64,000 nt of DNA from contig NZ_FWXI01000001.1 of the NCBI RefSeq assembly GCF_900176355.1, positions 186,001 through 250,000 of the forward strand, given 5' to 3'. The notes beneath the pieces are model-generated. The model was given only the letters and a program-made list of their open reading frames with translations, did not search any database and was not told where the DNA came from. Shown piece after piece: positions 8,726-17,215 of this stretch; within the stretch, counting starts at the first letter, position 1; each line of letters opens with the position of its first letter. A program made the position numbers and the translations under genes. This DNA comes from Sporomusa malonica (GTDB lineage: Bacteria; Bacillota; Negativicutes; Sporomusales; Sporomusaceae).

Positions 8726-9979
8726 ATGGCTATGCACGCCGTACACAAAATGCTGGCTGCGGCAGCTGGAAAAGACACAGTTTGTCCCGGTGAAATCATT
8801 ACCGCGAAAATTGACTTAGTTGGAGTAAATGATGTTTACCAAATTGTTGTGGATTCGTTTCAAGAAATGCTGGGTACTAAAGTATGGGATCCTAATAAGG
8901 TTTATATATTCCTGGATCATAATGCGCCTGCTTCTGATTTGAAAGTTGCCGGGGCTCATAAGACGTTCCGCGAGTTTGCCAAGGAGCAGGGGTGTCGCCT
9001 CGTCGATATCAACGAAGGAATTGGTCATAATCTTTTACCAGAGTGGGGGCTGGCAAAGCCGGGGAACATTATTGTTATCACGGATTCGCACACTCCGATT
9101 CATGGCGCGTACGGTGCTTTTGCCACCGGTCTTGGCGCCACGGATATAGCTGCTGTTTTAATGGATGGCGCTACCTGGCTCAAGGTACCGGAAGTCATCA
9201 ATGTGCGCCTAAATGGCAAGCTGCAGGATGGTGTTATGGCTAAAGATGTTGCTTTATATGTATTGGGGCAGCTGGGTACGGAGTTTGGTACTTACAAGGT
9301 AATTGAATTTTCCGGGGCAGTCGTTGAAGCTCTTTCGATGGAAGAGCGTACGGTGCTCACTGTTATGGCCACCGAGATGGGAGCCAAAGCCACTTATATT
9401 AAACCGGATAAAACCACTATTGATGATGTGAAAAGCCGGACAGACGATCCATTTACCATCCACCAATCCGACGCTGGCTTTCAATATGAGAAGGAATATG
9501 AGTTTGATTTGACTGGTCTGAAACCGCAGGTTGCAGTTCCGCACAGCGTTGATAACTCACGGAATGTAGAGGATGTGGAAGGTATTCCTATCAATCAGGT
9601 ATTCATTGGTTCCTGTACCGGCGGTAAACTTTTTGATATCGAAATTGCTGCTAAGGTTCTTAACGGCAAGAAAGTTCCCCCGTCTACCCGCCTGGTTGTA
9701 ACGATGGCGACTAAGGAAATTCTTAAAAAATCAATTGAAAAAGGTTATTACCAGATACTGATTGATGCCGGGGCCACCATAACCTCGCCGGGTTGCGGGG
9801 CTTGTTCGGGGCTGCTGGGCGGCATTATCGCGGCGCATGAACGGTGTGTGTCCACAGCCAATCGTAATTTCCCCGGGCGCATGGGGGGCAGTCTCGAAGC
9901 AGAGGTCTATTTGACTTCGCCTCTGACTGCAGCGGCCACAGCAGTGGCTGGAAAATTAACCTGTCCTAACAGGGTATAA
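8726..9979 (+). CDS. LeuC/homoaconitase-family dehydratase, large subunit
   Basis: A 417-residue [4Fe-4S] hydro-lyase large subunit of the archaeal-type isopropylmalate isomerase/homoaconitase group. Cluster cysteines are C297 in GSCTGG and C357/C360 in GCGAC; the N-terminal half has LDHNAP (63-68), ITDSHTPIHGAYGAF (118-132) and GLGATD. Such enzymes shift a hydroxyl group by dehydration and rehydration of a branched di- or tricarboxylate. Where LeuC usually reads CTNGR this one reads CTGGK, in the substrate-binding region, so the substrate may not be isopropylmalate; dimethylmalate- or homoaconitate-like acids are alternatives. The ATG follows GAGGAGAG. First gene of the sigma-54 operon, 16 bases before its small subunit. 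Confidence 0.85.
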   Translation: MAMHAVHKMLAAAAGKDTVCPGEIITAKIDLVGVNDVYQIVVDSFQEMLGTKVWDPNKVYIFLDHNAPASDLKVAGAHKTFREFAKEQGCRLVDINEGIGHNLLPEWGLAKPGNIIVITDSHTPIHGAYGAFATGLGATDIAAVLMDGATWLKVPEVINVRLNGKLQDGVMAKDVALYVLGQLGTEFGTYKVIEFSGAVVEALSMEERTVLTVMATEMGAKATYIKPDKTTIDDVKSRTDDPFTIHQSDAGFQYEKEYEFDLTGLKPQVAVPHSVDNSRNVEDVEGIPINQVFIGSCTGGKLFDIEIAAKVLNGKKVPPSTRLVVTMATKEILKKSIEKGYYQILIDAGATITSPGCGACSGLLGGIIAAHERCVSTANRNFPGRMGGSLEAEVYLTSPLTAAATAVAGKLTCPNRV

Positions 9980-9995
9980 TTTGGAGGGATACAAT

Positions 9996-10511
9996 ATGAA
10001 AATTTCAGGAAAAGTAGTTGTTTATAACCACGATAATATCAGCACTGACCAAATTATCCCCGGGCCATACGGGTATATCAAAGATATGAAAGAAATGGCC
10101 GAACACTGTCTGGAAGGTGCCGACAGGACACTGCGGGAACGGTTTCGAACAGTTGGAAATATTTTTGTGGCAGGTAGCAATTTTGGCTGCGGCTCAAGCC
10201 GGGAGTATGCAGTTATCGTTCTAAAAGAATCAGGAGTTCAAGCGATAGTTCTTAAATCCGCAGCACGCATCTGGTACCGCAATTCGGTTAACTTGGGTTT
10301 GCCGGTAATATTTTGCCAAACCTTGCCGGACTCCATCAAAGAAGGTGAAGAAATCGAAATTGACCTGGCGGCAGGTACCATTCGCGAATTTGCAACCGGT
10401 GTGATCCATCAGGGGGAAGGTCCCAGTGATTTTGTAATGAGCATGTATAAGGAAGGCGGGATCAAACCGCTGATGCGTAAGAGGGTGTTAGGGGAATTGC
10501 CGGAAAGATAG
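9996..10511 (+). CDS. LeuD-family dehydratase, small subunit
   Basis: A 171-residue swivel-domain subunit that completes the active site of the LeuC-like large subunit. Family pieces are DNISTDQIIPGPY (about 13-25), the NFGCGSSREYA loop (about 63-73) and a C-terminal SAARIWYRNSVNLGLP. Two substrate-side features differ from ordinary LeuD: GPYGY in place of GRYL, and SSREY in place of SSREH. The ATG 9996 is chosen because GGAGGG sits 8 bases ahead; the frame opens slightly earlier. Followed after 25 bases by the dehydrogenase gene. Confidence 0.85.
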   Translation: MKISGKVVVYNHDNISTDQIIPGPYGYIKDMKEMAEHCLEGADRTLRERFRTVGNIFVAGSNFGCGSSREYAVIVLKESGVQAIVLKSAARIWYRNSVNLGLPVIFCQTLPDSIKEGEEIEIDLAAGTIREFATGVIHQGEGPSDFVMSMYKEGGIKPLMRKRVLGELPER

Positions 10512-10536
10512 CAAAAAATTTGGAGGAGATATAAAA

Positions 10537-11610
10537 ATGGATTTTAAAATTGCAATTATACCTGGAGACGGAATTGGCGTAGATGTAGTACAAGAAGGAG
10601 TGAAGGTGTTAAACCGTATAGGAGAGGTGTATGGACATACTTTTAAGTATGAACATATTTTAGCCGGAGGTTCTTGTATCGATGCGCATGGCACGCCTCT
10701 ACTCGACGAATCAATTGAGATTTGTAAAAGTTGTAATGCCATATTGTTTGGCGCAGTGGGCGGACCTAAATGGGACGCGCTTCCCAGAGAACAAAGACCG
10801 GAAAGAGGTTTGGCTAGATTACGGCGTGAATTTGGGCTGTTTGCCAATTTAAGGCCGGCAAAAATATACGAAGACCTTAAAGAAAACTCACCGTTAAAGA
10901 ATCGGGTGATTGAAAAAGGGCTCGATTTAATGCTGATTCGAGACTTAACCGGCGGTATCTATTTTAATGAAAAGGGCCGTCGTGAAGGGAAGTACGGATT
11001 AGAAGCGTATGACATGGAATGTTACAGCGTAATGGAAATAACAAGAGTGGCTAAAAAAGCTTTTGAAATTGCTATGCAAAGAAAGAAACGAGTTATCAGT
11101 GTAGACAAAGCCAATGCGTTAGAGACTTCTAAGCTTTGGCGGGATACTGTTATTGAGGTCGCGAAAGAGTACCCAGAAGTAGAACTCAAGCATATGTTGG
11201 TCGATAAAGCGGCAATGGAGTTAGCATGCAATCCCAGTGTTTTTGATGTTATTCTGACAACCAGTATATTCGGCGATATTTTGTCTGATGAAGCAGGAGT
11301 AGCTACTGGTTCTGTAGGTATGCTGGCATCTGCCAGTTTGAATGAAAGCGGTTTTGGACTCTATGAGCCGATTCATGGTACAGCTCCCGACATTGCAGGG
11401 AAGGGTATTGCCAATCCGTTAGCAACGATAGCGTCAGTAGCAATGATGTTGGAGATTGCTCTAGGCCTTCCCCAAGAAGCGGCAGCTATTGACAGGGCGA
11501 TCAATCAAGTTTTGCGTGACGGATATCGAACGCCTGACATCTATACAGACGGAACAACAAAAGTAACAACTGTGGAAATGGGCACTCTGACGGCTGAAAG
11601 AATTGCATAA
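10537..11610 (+). CDS. LeuB-like beta-decarboxylating dehydrogenase
   Basis: A 357-residue NAD-dependent oxidative decarboxylase of the isopropylmalate/isocitrate dehydrogenase family. It starts IAIIPGDGIG, has FGAVGGPKW (71-79), LFANLRPAK (101-109), DLTGGIYF and the NAD-binding GLYEPIHGTAPDIAGKG. Overall it is closest to LeuB. In the substrate loop it reads ERGLARLR (89-96) where Bacillus LeuB reads EKGLLSIR: a leucine that packs against the isopropyl group is A93 here. This suggests a different or broader substrate within the same chemistry. AGGAGAT precedes the ATG. Third gene of the operon. Confidence 0.87.
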   Translation: MDFKIAIIPGDGIGVDVVQEGVKVLNRIGEVYGHTFKYEHILAGGSCIDAHGTPLLDESIEICKSCNAILFGAVGGPKWDALPREQRPERGLARLRREFGLFANLRPAKIYEDLKENSPLKNRVIEKGLDLMLIRDLTGGIYFNEKGRREGKYGLEAYDMECYSVMEITRVAKKAFEIAMQRKKRVISVDKANALETSKLWRDTVIEVAKEYPEVELKHMLVDKAAMELACNPSVFDVILTTSIFGDILSDEAGVATGSVGMLASASLNESGFGLYEPIHGTAPDIAGKGIANPLATIASVAMMLEIALGLPQEAAAIDRAINQVLRDGYRTPDIYTDGTTKVTTVEMGTLTAERIA

Positions 11611-11708
11611 GTTCGAACAAAAGTTAGGAATTGTTTATAAGCAGTTCGGAGGATAGTTATCTGGGGAAATACGTTCTGAGATAAATTGATAGCAAGGGAG
11701 AAGCATCT

Positions 11709-13649
11709 ATGGGCTTAAGCATTACGAAAAAAATCCTCAGCAGTCATTTGCTAGAGGGAAATTTGTCGGCCAAGGAACAGATTACCATTAAAGTAGATCA
11801 AACCTTATGGTCTGATTTAACGGGAATTATGGGGACGCAAATCTTAGAAAGCGTTCAAGCGGACAAGGTTAGCACCAACCCGTCGATTATTTATTGCGAT
11901 CATAATACCATTGCAACTTCGACGGAAAACTCTGATGACCATTTGTATATGAGAACAGCTGCCCAAAGATTCGGGATATATTATTCAAAACCAGGTAATG
12001 GTATTTGTCACTTTCTGCATTGTCAAAGATTTGCTAGACCAGGTCAGATAATGCTGGGTGCAGACAGCCACACACCAACCTCAGGGGCCTTAGGGATGAT
12101 TGCTATTGGCAGCGGGGGGCTAAGTGTCGCCAAGAGTATGCTGGGTGAAGGCTTCCGGCTGACAACCCCCAAAGTATTAAACATTAAATTAACCGGAAAA
12201 CTTCAGCCAGGAGTTTCAGCAAAAGATGTTACCTTAGAAGCCTTACGAATTCTTTCGGTAAAAGGCGGAATTGGCTATATTATCGAATTCACCGGCGACG
12301 GCATAAAAAATCTTTCGGTGCCGCAACGAGCGACCATCGCCAATATGAGTATTGAGATGGGGGCAACTACCGGAATTTTCCCCAGTGACGAAGTTACCCG
12401 CGCTTTTTTAAAGGCTCAAGGCCGGGAAGAAGATTGGATTGAATTATTACCTGATGTTGATGCGGAATATGATAAAGTGCTGGAAATCAATCTTAGCCAG
12501 CTTGAACCTTTGGTGGCAAAACCCCATATGCCCGATTTAGTGGTAAGAGCAAGAGAGGTCAATGATATTAAAGCCGGTTCGGTGTTCATCGGCAGCTGTA
12601 CCAACGCTTCCTACTCAGATATTGTGAAAGCGGCAAAAATATTAAAAGGCAGAAAAGTTCACAAAGAGATTGATTTGACAGTGGGGCCAGGATCCAAACA
12701 GGTCTTGGAACAGCTTATTGAGGATGGTGTATTGAAAGACTTGGTAGAAGCAGGTGCAAGAATCCTTGAATGTGCTTGCGGACCCTGTATCGGTATCGGT
12801 CAGGCACCTCCCGGGAAAGGCGTTGCTGTCAGAACTTCAAACCGTAACTTCCCGGGCAGGAGCAGCACCACCGATGCCTCTGTGTATCTGGTTAGCCCGG
12901 AGACGGCGGCAGCTACGGCTATTACAGGAAAAATTACCGACCCTCGCGATATTTTTGCTGTGGAAATATTACAAGGCTGTGAAGAACCGGCAGTTTATAA
13001 AATTGATGACAGTATGATCATTACTCCAAATGATGTAGAAGATTATAAAAATGTTGAAATCATCAGAGGGGAAAATATCGTACCTCTGCCGGAAAGAGGC
13101 GCGTTAAACGAGGCTATCAATGCTACAGTCGTGCTAAAATTAGGCGATAACATTACTACTGATGATATTATTCCAGGGGGCTCAAACATCTTAAAATATA
13201 TTGCCAACATCCCTAAATTTGCTGAATTTACTTTTTGCTATACAGATCCAACTTTTGTGGAAAGAGCTAAGGAATTGAAGCATTCCGTAATCATTGGCGG
13301 AGATAACTATGGACAAGGCTCCAGCCGGGAACATGCCGCATTATTGCCAATGTTCCTTGGTGTTGAAGCGGTATTGGCCAAATCCTATGCCAGAATTCAC
13401 AAAGAGAACTTAATTAATTACGGAATCCTGCCGCTGGTATTTAAGAATAAAGAGGATTATGAAAAGATTGACATGGATGATGTATTTGCCATTCATGACG
13501 TATATGCACAAGTCGATAAAGGTGAAGTAACGGTAAAAGTAGTGAATAAAGACATAGAGTTTGTAACAAGTTTAGAACTTTCCGATTATGACAAACGGGT
13601 GTTAAAAGAGGGTGGAGCTGTAAACTACTTAAAAAATAAACTAAAATAA
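11709..13649 (+). CDS. Aconitate hydratase, Aquifex-type
   Basis: A 646-residue single-chain aconitase-family enzyme, in which the large-subunit part (residues 1 to about 430) is fused to the swivel domain (about 470-646). Cluster cysteines lie in GSCTNAS (about 296-302) and CACGPCIG (about 355-362); the swivel loop is GGDNYGQGSSREHAALLP and the C-terminus has AKSYARIHKENLINYGILP. The length and the LeuC-like arrangement match the short putative aconitases of Aquifex and Clostridia rather than the 850-900-residue AcnA/AcnB. It lies 98 bases after the leuB-like gene, with AAGGGAGAAG before the ATG, and is probably the last gene of the sigma-54 unit or has its own weak promoter. Confidence 0.88.
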   Translation: MGLSITKKILSSHLLEGNLSAKEQITIKVDQTLWSDLTGIMGTQILESVQADKVSTNPSIIYCDHNTIATSTENSDDHLYMRTAAQRFGIYYSKPGNGICHFLHCQRFARPGQIMLGADSHTPTSGALGMIAIGSGGLSVAKSMLGEGFRLTTPKVLNIKLTGKLQPGVSAKDVTLEALRILSVKGGIGYIIEFTGDGIKNLSVPQRATIANMSIEMGATTGIFPSDEVTRAFLKAQGREEDWIELLPDVDAEYDKVLEINLSQLEPLVAKPHMPDLVVRAREVNDIKAGSVFIGSCTNASYSDIVKAAKILKGRKVHKEIDLTVGPGSKQVLEQLIEDGVLKDLVEAGARILECACGPCIGIGQAPPGKGVAVRTSNRNFPGRSSTTDASVYLVSPETAAATAITGKITDPRDIFAVEILQGCEEPAVYKIDDSMIITPNDVEDYKNVEIIRGENIVPLPERGALNEAINATVVLKLGDNITTDDIIPGGSNILKYIANIPKFAEFTFCYTDPTFVERAKELKHSVIIGGDNYGQGSSREHAALLPMFLGVEAVLAKSYARIHKENLINYGILPLVFKNKEDYEKIDMDDVFAIHDVYAQVDKGEVTVKVVNKDIEFVTSLELSDYDKRVLKEGGAVNYLKNKLK

Positions 13650-13764
13650 GCGCGGTGTAGCTTATCGGCCATTAAAGTAAACCGCAATACGAAATACAGT
13701 CTATTCCATTCGATCGCAGATTTCGTTGAGTCTCATCGGACGGATAGGCTGTTTTTTCATAAAG

Positions 13765-13799
13765 AAATCCTGCAGCATATTTCATGCGATACAGGATTT
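13765..13799 (+). terminator. Hairpin after the aconitase gene
   Basis: AAATCCTG and CAGGATTT pair around a 19-base loop, with TTTTAG following. A weak terminator candidate about 115 bases after the aconitase stop; the rest of 13650-13930 shows nothing else I can support. Confidence 0.4.
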
Positions 13800-13930
13800 T
13801 TAGTAGCAGCGCTTAAGCTGATTTGCAGAGAAACTATCACTTATACAGGCACTTTCAGAAAAGCAAGTCAGCTTAAAATATCCTATGTTTCGCAGGATAT
13901 CTCTCATCTCAGGGGCAACTTAACCCACTA

Positions 13931-14275
13931 TGCGATGCGTTGCAATTTGTTCGGTACACGCCTATGGTGGCAGCGCTTGCAGCGCACACCTCTCTTTGGG
14001 TTCAGGAACCATTACAACGTTTAATAGCGGTTCAATATCCTCAGTTGATCCTAGGCAGTGAAAAGGAAGCTTGGTCGAAACCGCATGATTATTTCTGTTC
14101 CTTACAAGCTTTACCCTGCTTATTGCTTGATGTTAACTCCGATTGGCGCTGGTTTTTGGATCGTGAAGACAGTCCTTGGTATCCTTCCATGCGCTTGTTT
14201 CGTCAACGTGAAGCCGGTAATTGGTCCGAGTTGCTAGCGAGAGTTGCCATGAGTCTGCAGAAGGCGTTATCATAA
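13931..14275 (+). pseudogene. Remnant of a TPR-type glycosyltransferase
   Basis: The frame from about 13931 reads CDALQFVRYTPMVAA and, later, DWRWFLDREDSPWYPSMRLFRQ. These are two separate segments of the C-terminal domain of the large tetratricopeptide glycosyltransferases of the GT9/GT41 type. Between them only about 50 residues remain, so the nucleotide-sugar-binding core is deleted, and the N-terminal repeats are missing altogether. The piece has no ribosome-binding site. It is a decayed gene with an internal deletion. Confidence 0.7.
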
Positions 14276-14579
14276 GATATTCTTGCGCCTATCAGTAGGG
14301 AAAAAATAGAAAAACAAGGAATATATGTTGATCTAAGTTTTTAACAGTATAGTAGTTTGTAGACCGCTTAAGATTTATAGAGGGGAAGAGTACCATTGGT
14401 AACGTCAAAAACTCCTACCAAATTATGTATTGAGCTGGTAGGAGTTTTTATTTTATATAGTTAATATATATAAAAATGCTTATTTTTACTCAAATCAAAA
14501 GAACCGTCACTTTAAGTCGTATTTCTAGAGAGAAGTAGTATTAATATAGCGTTTATCAGATTTGAGGAGGAAGAGATAT
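14276..14579. other. Intergenic region with terminator and a partial REP
   Basis: Contains a strong terminator (listed separately) and, at about 14494-14515, TCAAAAGAACCGTCAC, a partial match to the REP palindrome found at 48233, 56377 and 57228. I see no gene in the 120 bases before the terminator, so what it terminates is unclear. Confidence 0.4.
14407..14450. terminator. Intrinsic terminator
   Basis: AAAACTCCTACCA and TGGTAGGAGTTTTT form a 13-base stem around a 15-base loop, followed by TATTTTAT. Confidence 0.8.
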
Positions 14580-15017
14580 ATGGATATACAAATAAGAGAA
14601 GTAAACAGGGAAGATTTTGATGGGGTATTTTCATTATTTAAACAACTTTGGCCTGATAAGCAGTTATATAAAGAAGATATGTTCACGGTGTATTCCCGAG
14701 GATTGGAGGGGAATAATGACAAGTATATATGTGCAGTATACGATGGCAAAGTTATCGGGTTTTGTGCAATAGCTTTTATGAATAGCTTTTGGCAAGAGGG
14801 ACGTATTGCATATATTTATGCAATGGTGGTTGATGAGGTTCTAAAAGGTCAGGGAATTGGAACTCGGCTGTTGAATGAAGCTTATAGTATTGCCGGTGTA
14901 CAAGGCTGCAAAAAAATTGAACTGGATTCAGGTTTTCACAGGGAAGCAGCCCATAAGTTTTATGAAAAGAACAGTTATGTCAAAAGGGCATACTTGTTTT
15001 CAAAAGATATTACTTGA
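14580..15017 (+). CDS. GNAT-family N-acetyltransferase
   Basis: A 145-residue acetyl-CoA-dependent acyltransferase. The acetyl-CoA loop is in IYAMVVDEVLKGQGIGTRLLNEA (around residues 78-100), with the G-Q-G-I-G signature of motif A, and a C-terminal motif B with AAHKFYEKNSY. The substrate cannot be told. ATG 14580 is used because GAGGAGGAAG lies directly ahead; the frame opens slightly earlier at a TTG that includes this site. Single gene; a mobile element follows. Confidence 0.85.
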   Translation: MDIQIREVNREDFDGVFSLFKQLWPDKQLYKEDMFTVYSRGLEGNNDKYICAVYDGKVIGFCAIAFMNSFWQEGRIAYIYAMVVDEVLKGQGIGTRLLNEAYSIAGVQGCKKIELDSGFHREAAHKFYEKNSYVKRAYLFSKDIT

Positions 15018-15050
15018 GGGTCGTGGGAGGGGGCTCAGGCTTACCTATAT

Positions 15051-15092
15051 ATAACTACGTCAATAATGTAATTATGCCCTACAGTTCTGAAA
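15051..15092. repeat. Dispersed repeat, copy 1, left part (split by the IS)
   Basis: ATAACTACGTCAA...TGCCCTACAGTTCTGAAA is the left half of a segment whose right half resumes at 16816 and whose intact counterpart is 21401-21565. On the minus strand it is the region downstream of sspP, including half of a 14-base-pair hairpin (GCCCTACAGTTC / GAACTGTAGGGC). The last three bases, AAA (15090-15092), are the target duplication of the IS. Confidence 0.85.
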
Positions 15093-15159
15093 TGATATGC
15101 TCCCCTTGTGGTAGACAGTTTAAATAATAAAACTGTTTACCATAAGGAGGAGCTCTTTT

Positions 15160-15843
15160 ATGTCCCATAAAGCGAAAATATCAGGGTTAGAAAAGGCAGC
15201 AGCTATCGAGACATATCTCCGAGGGGAAGATTCACTTAATCATCTAGCCACTCTGTTAGGAGTTGCCTATCCATCTGTTTACCAATGGCTTCAAACTTAT
15301 CAATCTTTAGGAGCAAATGGCCTGCTTAATACAGGTAAGAATACCGCTTATACAGAAGAATTAAAGACTTATGCTGTCGAGGATTACCTGTCTGGTGCTG
15401 GTTCTCACATGGAAATATGTAAAAAATACGGAATAAAGTCAACCCGTCAACTACGAAACTGGATTTCCAAGTATAATGGTCACGAGAAGCTGAAATCTTC
15501 CGGAACGGGAGGCGTACCAATCATGACTAAAGGTCGCAAGACGACTTATGAGGAACGAGTTGAAATCGTTAAATATTGTATTGAACACCAAAACAACTAT
15601 GCTGAAACTGCACAAAAGTATCAGATGTCTTATCAGCAGGTCTACAGTTGGACAACCAAATATGAAAATGATGGAGTAGATGCATTACAAGACAACCGTG
15701 GTAAAAGAAAGTCCGTGGACAAAATGTCCGAGATCGAGAAACTAAGATCTGAGAATAAACTTCTTGAAGCAAAAAACAAGAGACAGCAAATGGAAATAGA
15801 CTTTTTAAAAAAGCTCGAGGAAATAGAAAGGTGGCGGTTCTAA
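15160..15843 (+). CDS. IS3-family transposase OrfA (DNA-binding part)
   Basis: A 227-residue protein with two helix-turn-helix units (about residues 12-45 and 125-165) of the kind IS150-group OrfA proteins use to bind the element ends, and a C-terminal coiled coil (KMSEIEKLRSENKLLEAKNK) that would mediate dimerisation. It ends in the frame-0 codons TTA AAA AAG before running to a stop at 15841-15843. It follows AAGGAGGAG. Most ribosomes would make this product; some shift to give the full transposase. Confidence 0.92.
   Translation: MSHKAKISGLEKAAAIETYLRGEDSLNHLATLLGVAYPSVYQWLQTYQSLGANGLLNTGKNTAYTEELKTYAVEDYLSGAGSHMEICKKYGIKSTRQLRNWISKYNGHEKLKSSGTGGVPIMTKGRKTTYEERVEIVKYCIEHQNNYAETAQKYQMSYQQVYSWTTKYENDGVDALQDNRGKRKSVDKMSEIEKLRSENKLLEAKNKRQQMEIDFLKKLEEIERWRF
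15807..15813 (+). promoter_or_regulatory. Programmed -1 frameshift heptamer A-AAA-AAG
   Basis: The slippery sequence lies in phase (codons TTA AAA AAG of OrfA) and a -1 slip continues through KARGNRKVAVLSQ into OrfB. It is the standard IS3 arrangement for making the fused OrfAB transposase. Confidence 0.85.
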
Positions 15844-16733
15844 GCCAGGTAAAATATGAAACTATCTATCTTGCAATCCGAGAGCTTCATGATACAGGCG
15901 CCTACCCAATACAGAAGCTCTGTGAAATTGCAGGTATACAGAGGTCATCTTATTACAAGTGGCTGAACCGAAAAGAGAATGCTAACGAGCAGATAAATAA
16001 AGAACTGCTCAAACTAGTCAAAGACGCCTATCAGGAACGCAATGGTATTCTTGGATACCGTCAAATGGCTATTAAACTGAACCGTGAACACAACCTTAAG
16101 GTTAATCATAAGAGGATTTATAGACTTATGAGAATCTTAAACCTTAGGTCTGTATGCCGAAGAAAAAGAAAAAGCTACGTCCAGTCCACGCCTGAAATTA
16201 CCGCCGAAAATATCTTGAATAGAGATTTTTCAGCAAATCAATTTGGAGAAAAGTGGCTTACTGATGTTACAGAAATGAAGTATGGTCTTGATAGAAAAGC
16301 ATATTTAAGCGCAATATTGGATCTAGGAGATAACAGTATTGTCGCTTTTGTGCTTGGACATTCGAATAATAATGAACTTGTTTTTAAGACCTTTGACATG
16401 GCACGTGAAGAACATCCTGATGTAATTCCTCTCTTCCACAGTGACCGTGGATTCCAGTATACAAGTAGGAGCTTTCAGAAAAAGCTCCTAGATGCAGAAA
16501 TGACACAAAGCATGTCCAGGGTCGCGCGATGTATAGACAACGGACCTATGGAAGCATTCTGGGGAATGCTGAAGTCAGAGATGTACTATCTCAAAAAATT
16601 TAGTTCATACGATGAACTGGAAGCTGCGGTCATTGAGTACATAGATTACTACAACAGCCATCGATATCAAAAGAGACTTAACTGTATGACACCATTAGAA
16701 TACAGACAGCATCTTTTCAACATAGCTGCATAA
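15831..16733 (+). CDS. IS3-family transposase OrfB (DDE integrase part)
   Basis: A 300-residue retroviral-integrase-like catalytic domain with DDE residues D145 (WLTDVTEM), D205 (FHSDRGFQYTS) and E241 (GPMEAFWG), spaced D-59-D-35-E as usual for IS3. Residues about 1-110 form the HTH_21-like region. It begins at a GTG overlapping OrfA by 13 bases in the -1 frame and is probably made mainly as an OrfAB fusion. No inactivating change is seen, so the element may still move. Confidence 0.93.
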   Translation: MAVLSQVKYETIYLAIRELHDTGAYPIQKLCEIAGIQRSSYYKWLNRKENANEQINKELLKLVKDAYQERNGILGYRQMAIKLNREHNLKVNHKRIYRLMRILNLRSVCRRKRKSYVQSTPEITAENILNRDFSANQFGEKWLTDVTEMKYGLDRKAYLSAILDLGDNSIVAFVLGHSNNNELVFKTFDMAREEHPDVIPLFHSDRGFQYTSRSFQKKLLDAEMTQSMSRVARCIDNGPMEAFWGMLKSEMYYLKKFSSYDELEAAVIEYIDYYNSHRYQKRLNCMTPLEYRQHLFNIAA

Positions 16734-16815
16734 AAAATGATGCCAACCTTTATTCAAAGATTGACATCATAAACTTTTATTTTTTTCCACTGTCTACTTG
16801 ACGGGGGGCACTTCA

Positions 16816-16910
16816 AAATGATGAACTGTAGGGCATTTGTTGTAATGGCTATTATTGGTCAAAAATTTAGGATCCTTCTCCGTGGCGCTGGCCAGTGTGA
16901 CCTTGATTTT
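16816..16910. repeat. Dispersed repeat, copy 1, right part
   Basis: Continues the segment interrupted at 15092: AAATGATGAACTGTAGGGCATTT..., then GGATCCTTCTCCGTGGCGCTGG, which is the 3' end of sspP on the minus strand. Compared with the copy at 21401-21565 it lacks about 29 bases lying between two AAATTTAGG direct repeats. Confidence 0.85.
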
Positions 16911-17016
16911 TTACTTTTTTAGATCCTGAAAGTGGTTCAGGTATATTGTTGTCATTGTTCTTTGTACGCCTAGGTGCATTTGGCGGATCTACAGGGTAAG
17001 CTTCGGGCTTAGTCAT
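16867..17016 (-). CDS. sspP: Small acid-soluble spore protein P
   Basis: A 49-residue, very hydrophilic protein beginning [17 protein letters not shown]. Its second half, [20 protein letters not shown], matches from memory the characteristic [20 protein letters not shown] of Bacillus SspP, so the family assignment is strong despite the size. SspP is a minor spore-core protein made late in sporulation. ATG 17016 follows GGAGGAGATAAC. Its presence shows that the organism makes endospores. The hairpin that should lie just downstream has been split by the IS3 element. Confidence 0.87.
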   Translation of the reverse strand: [49 protein letters not shown]

Positions 17017-17215
17017 GTTATCTCCTCCGATTTATAGGTTTGCTATGAATTTTTTAGAGCTTGCGATTGTCCATCGCTTGCGTCTTATTACATAGCGTAC
17101 GGCGCCTTAATTGTTTTTATCCGTGGAAGATTCGAGGTTAATTGTACTTTTTCTCCAACGCAAGAATACATGACAAGTTTCATGGATGCTGAGTTTTGCC
17201 TGCACCTTTTAGAGA

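Larger units (their letters stand above)
15093..16815 (+). mobile_element. IS3-family (IS150-like) insertion sequence, intact
   Basis: A 1723-base element with terminal inverted repeats that align without gaps over about 27 bases: left TGATATGCTCCCC...GTAGACAGT and right (reverse complement) TGAAGTGCCCCCC...GTAGACAGT. It is flanked by a 3-base AAA target duplication at 15090-15092 and 16816-16818. Removing the IS and one AAA restores CAGTTCTGAAATGATGAACTG, which matches the uninterrupted copy at 21434-21454, so the boundaries are supported by comparison inside the window. Two overlapping genes code for the transposase through a -1 frameshift. Confidence 0.93.

Noticed and set aside
8726..11610. 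Calling the three genes simply leuC, leuD and leuB of leucine biosynthesis
   Set aside because: Sigma-54/PrpR control, the added aconitase, absence of leuA and three changed pocket residues make this unsafe, so only family-level names are given.
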